The notes under the pieces were generated by a model. That model made no database searches. It was not told the origin of the DNA and saw only the letters and a list, made by a program, of their open reading frames with translations. 8,233 nt of DNA from Solobacterium sp. UBA1789 (GTDB lineage Bacteria; Bacillota_I; Bacilli_A; Erysipelotrichales; Erysipelotrichaceae), in assembly GCA_002314515.1 (NCBI GenBank), contig DCGB01000027.1, forward strand, positions 11,382-19,614, in the 5' to 3' direction. Numbering within the stretch: position 1 is the stretch's first letter; every line of letters begins with the position of its first letter. Position numbers and translations under genes: made by a program. Below, piece by piece: positions 6,641-8,233 of the stretch.

Positions 6641-7461
6641 TATAGAATCTCCAATAATTTATTGATATGTTCCAAAACATAAGTTGGCTTATCTGGACCT
6701 TCTTCAATATCCTTCAAAGTACCCTCACCTGTTAAGACACAAATAGTTGTTACACCAGCATTGTTGCCGGACGCGATATCCGTATACAAACGGTCACCAA
6801 TGACAACGGTATCTTCTTTGGAATAACCAAACTTTTCCATACAGGCATAAACCATTGTTGGCTCTGGTTTACCAATAAAAATTGGCGATCTGCCCGTTGC
6901 ATTCTTGATGCTGACGGCCATTGAACCACAATCAGGAATATAACCCCAGGCAACTGGACAAACCCAGTCTGGATTAGTTGCATAATATGGAATATCCGGA
7001 TGGAAAGTTAAAACCTCACAGGTATTTCTCAATTTCTGCATAGTTAATTCCGTATCGAAGGCAATCAGACATAATTCAATGCCGTCTTCTACTTCTTCTG
7101 TAACATTGATACCGGAATTCTTTAATTCTTCAATAAAGCATCTGGTACCCTGAGCATATACTCTAAGGCCCTTATAGTCTTTATTTAACATTTGAGTTGT
7201 AGCTTCAACTGAAGTATAAAAATCTTCTCTTGTAGCCTTAATACCCATGCGATTTAAACGATCAATATAGTCAGTCACTGACTTGGAAGAATTGTTGGTG
7301 ATGAAAACATAACGGCCACCATTTTTTTTGACTCTATCTAAAAACTCCAAAACGCCTTCAAACAGATTATCTTCCAGATAAATAGTGCCATCCATATCCA
7401 AGAGATAGAATTTCTTGTTTGCCAGTTCACTGGCATCTTTGCCAAAATAATCCTTAAACAT
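6640..7461 (-). CDS. HAD-IIA family phosphatase (NagD/p-nitrophenylphosphatase-like)
   Basis: With the ATG at 7461 the protein has 273 residues, typical for HAD subfamily IIA. The motifs are complete: LLDMDGT with nucleophile D22 and acid-base D24; motif II TNNSS from T55; motif III lysine K198 in IGKPEPT; and motif IV GDRLYTD with D223 and D228. The C2-type cap lies between motifs II and III, with NPDWVCP typical of NagD-like enzymes. Members dephosphorylate small phosphorylated metabolites (nucleotides, sugar phosphates, 2-phosphoglycolate), and the true substrate here is unknown. A longer reading from TTG at 7482 would add seven residues, but AAGGGG at 7476-7471 sits 9 nt before the ATG, so the ATG is preferred. 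The upstream HAD-IA stop lies 1 nt before the start, and its own stop overlaps manA. Confidence 0.9.
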   Translation of the reverse strand: MFKDYFGKDASELANKKFYLLDMDGTIYLEDNLFEGVLEFLDRVKKNGGRYVFITNNSSKSVTDYIDRLNRMGIKATREDFYTSVEATTQMLNKDYKGLRVYAQGTRCFIEELKNSGINVTEEVEDGIELCLIAFDTELTMQKLRNTCEVLTFHPDIPYYATNPDWVCPVAWGYIPDCGSMAVSIKNATGRSPIFIGKPEPTMVYACMEKFGYSKEDTVVIGDRLYTDIASGNNAGVTTICVLTGEGTLKDIEEGPDKPTYVLEHINKLLEIL

Positions 7462-7462
7462 C

Positions 7463-8110
7463 CTACAATTCCCCTTTTTCAATCATTTCTTTTATCTTCA
7501 TCATATCGTTAATGACATAGTCCTCATTGCCCTTTGGACTTGCTGGCGAATCATCTTCCAGATACAGAATGCCACCGATTTCAGCATTCTTGGCACAATC
7601 AATATCCAGATTACGGTCACCAACATAATAAGTATTCTCTTTTTCCAGATGATACTTATTTACCAGATACAGATTGGCATCCGGATCAGGCTTACGCTTA
7701 AAACCATCATAAATACTGACAACTTCTTCAAAATATTCAGCTAAATGCGAATTGATTAAAACCTTTTCAGCCAGATCTCTTTCCTTATGCGTAAAAAGAT
7801 AATTAGGAATCTTCTTTTCTTTTAAATATGCCAGCAATTCTGGAACACCCTTGATAGTTTCGATCTTATCAAGCTGACTATCCTGAATTTCCAGATAACG
7901 TTTATTAAATTCATCCTTATCAAAACCATGTTTTTCACCCTGCAAGGCAATAAATTTTTTAACAGAATCAACCAGAACAAAATCCCTGATTTCCTTTTCC
8001 GTCATATCAACGCCATATTCTTTTAATGCCTGCTTCAAACTTGGCACCATGACAACATAAGAATCGACTAAAGTACCATCCATATCCCAGATAAATGCAT
8101 AATTTTTCAT
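7463..8110 (-). CDS. HAD-IA family hydrolase (phosphoglycolate phosphatase/beta-phosphoglucomutase-like)
   Basis: This 215-residue cytosolic protein carries all four HAD motifs: IWDMDGTLVDS with nucleophile D9 and D11; motif II FTHK with T107; motif III K140 in KRKPDPDA; and motif IV GDRNLDID with D165 and D169. A helical C1 cap lies at about residues 15-85. The family mostly hydrolyses small phosphate esters such as phosphoglycolate or sugar phosphates, with a mutase minority; the cap sequence does not let me choose a substrate. The ATG at 8110 has AGAGG (8123-8119) 8 nt upstream. It is the first gene of the five-gene operon, downstream of a perfect TATAAT, and ends 1 nt before the next HAD gene. 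Two adjacent HADs with different cap types suggest complementary substrates rather than recent duplication. Confidence 0.9.
   Translation of the reverse strand: MKNYAFIWDMDGTLVDSYVVMVPSLKQALKEYGVDMTEKEIRDFVLVDSVKKFIALQGEKHGFDKDEFNKRYLEIQDSQLDKIETIKGVPELLAYLKEKKIPNYLFTHKERDLAEKVLINSHLAEYFEEVVSIYDGFKRKPDPDANLYLVNKYHLEKENTYYVGDRNLDIDCAKNAEIGGILYLEDDSPASPKGNEDYVINDMMKIKEMIEKGEL
7471..7476 (-). promoter_or_regulatory. Ribosome binding site that fixes the HAD-IIA start
   Basis: On the minus strand AAGGGG is followed after 9 nt by ATG at 7461. It lies within the last codons of the preceding HAD-IA gene. It supports the ATG rather than the TTG at 7482, since it would fall downstream of the TTG. Confidence 0.65.
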
Positions 8111-8130
8111 AGTAGAAACCTCTTATTATC

Positions 8131-8136
8131 ATTATA
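8131..8136 (-). promoter_or_regulatory. Perfect -10 box of the five-gene minus-strand operon
   Basis: TATAAT on the minus strand (8136-8131) lies between the terminator of the upstream gene and the HAD-IA start. Transcription would begin near 8124, giving a leader of about 14 nt that starts right at the AGAGG ribosome site. No good -35 is seen at 17 nt, where the sequence is the T-run of the terminator (TTTTTT, 8159-8154). Recognition may therefore depend on the -10 and the AT-rich upstream DNA. Confidence 0.5.
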
Positions 8137-8152
8137 TACGATTAAAATAGCT

Positions 8153-8176
8153 AAAAAAAGAAAGCCTGAGCTTTCT
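8153..8176 (-). terminator. Intrinsic terminator of the gene upstream of the operon
   Basis: On the minus strand AGAAAGC (8176-8170), loop TCAG, and GCTTTCT (8165-8159) form a perfect 7-bp stem with a four-base loop, followed directly by six more T (8158-8153). The stem begins within the stop codon of the partial gene at 8175-8177. This marks the boundary of the five-gene operon and makes the TATAAT downstream of it the likely promoter. Confidence 0.85.
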
Positions 8177-8233
8177 AATATTTTTCAATAATCCTGGCAC
8201 AGATATCTGCCGCATTGTCACAAGCTGTTTCCA
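8175..8233 (-). CDS. C-terminal end of an unidentified protein (runs off the right edge)
   Basis: Eighteen codons and a TAG (8177-8175) are read leftwards from the right edge, encoding ETACDNAADICARIIEKY. This frame is preferred because its stop falls exactly at the base of the terminator hairpin. A second frame closes early with TGA, and the third runs open through the hairpin. The tail looks like a terminal amphipathic helix, but it is too short to assign a family. Confidence 0.5.
   Translation of the reverse strand, partial: ETACDNAADICARIIEKY

Noticed and set aside
7462..7482. TTG at 7482 as start of the HAD-IIA gene
   Set aside because: The AAGGGG ribosome site lies downstream of the TTG and at 9 nt before the ATG at 7461, and the added seven residues have no family match.

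Overview
The window is AT-rich with compact, tightly packed genes, Shine-Dalgarno sites of the AGAGG/GGAGA type, and TAA, TAG and TGA all used as stops. Together with the protein families (VanZ-like, CotH kinase, HAD pairs), this suggests a low-G+C Bacillota, possibly an Erysipelotrichia-like gut bacterium. The lineage is an inference from style only. No tRNA, rRNA, CRISPR array, insertion sequence or phage gene was seen, and no stretch longer than about 160 bases lacks a gene.

Layout: (1) 1-131, minus strand, is the N-terminal end of a family 2 glycosyltransferase. (2) 132-286 is a divergent intergenic region with a 12-bp perfect palindrome and candidate promoters. (3) 287-3521, plus strand, is a three-gene operon whose genes overlap by 4 and 1 nt: a VTC-type triphosphate-tunnel protein (putative polyphosphate polymerase), a DUF4956 multi-pass membrane protein, and a membrane-anchored extracytoplasmic CotH-family kinase with a C-terminal InlB B-repeat-like module. 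(4) 8110-3518, minus strand, is a five-gene operon read right to left: HAD-IA phosphatase, HAD-IIA phosphatase, type I mannose-6-phosphate isomerase, VanZ-like protein, and a large GT-C-like membrane protein. It has a perfect -10 box upstream and ends in a hairpin terminator lying inside the 3' end of the convergent CotH gene. (5) 8175-8233, minus strand, is the last 18 codons of an unidentified upstream gene, followed at once by a strong terminator.

How they may work together: the plus operon is the most interesting unit. A cytosolic tunnel-domain polymerase, a membrane protein and an exported kinase-fold protein are translationally coupled. This is consistent with making a phosphate polymer at the membrane, moving it across, and using it or ATP outside for phosphotransfer. 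That role is a hypothesis; the sequence shows only the families and their coupling. The minus operon joins sugar-phosphate metabolism (ManA and two HAD phosphatases) to two membrane proteins of envelope type, so the whole window leans towards cell-surface polymer metabolism.
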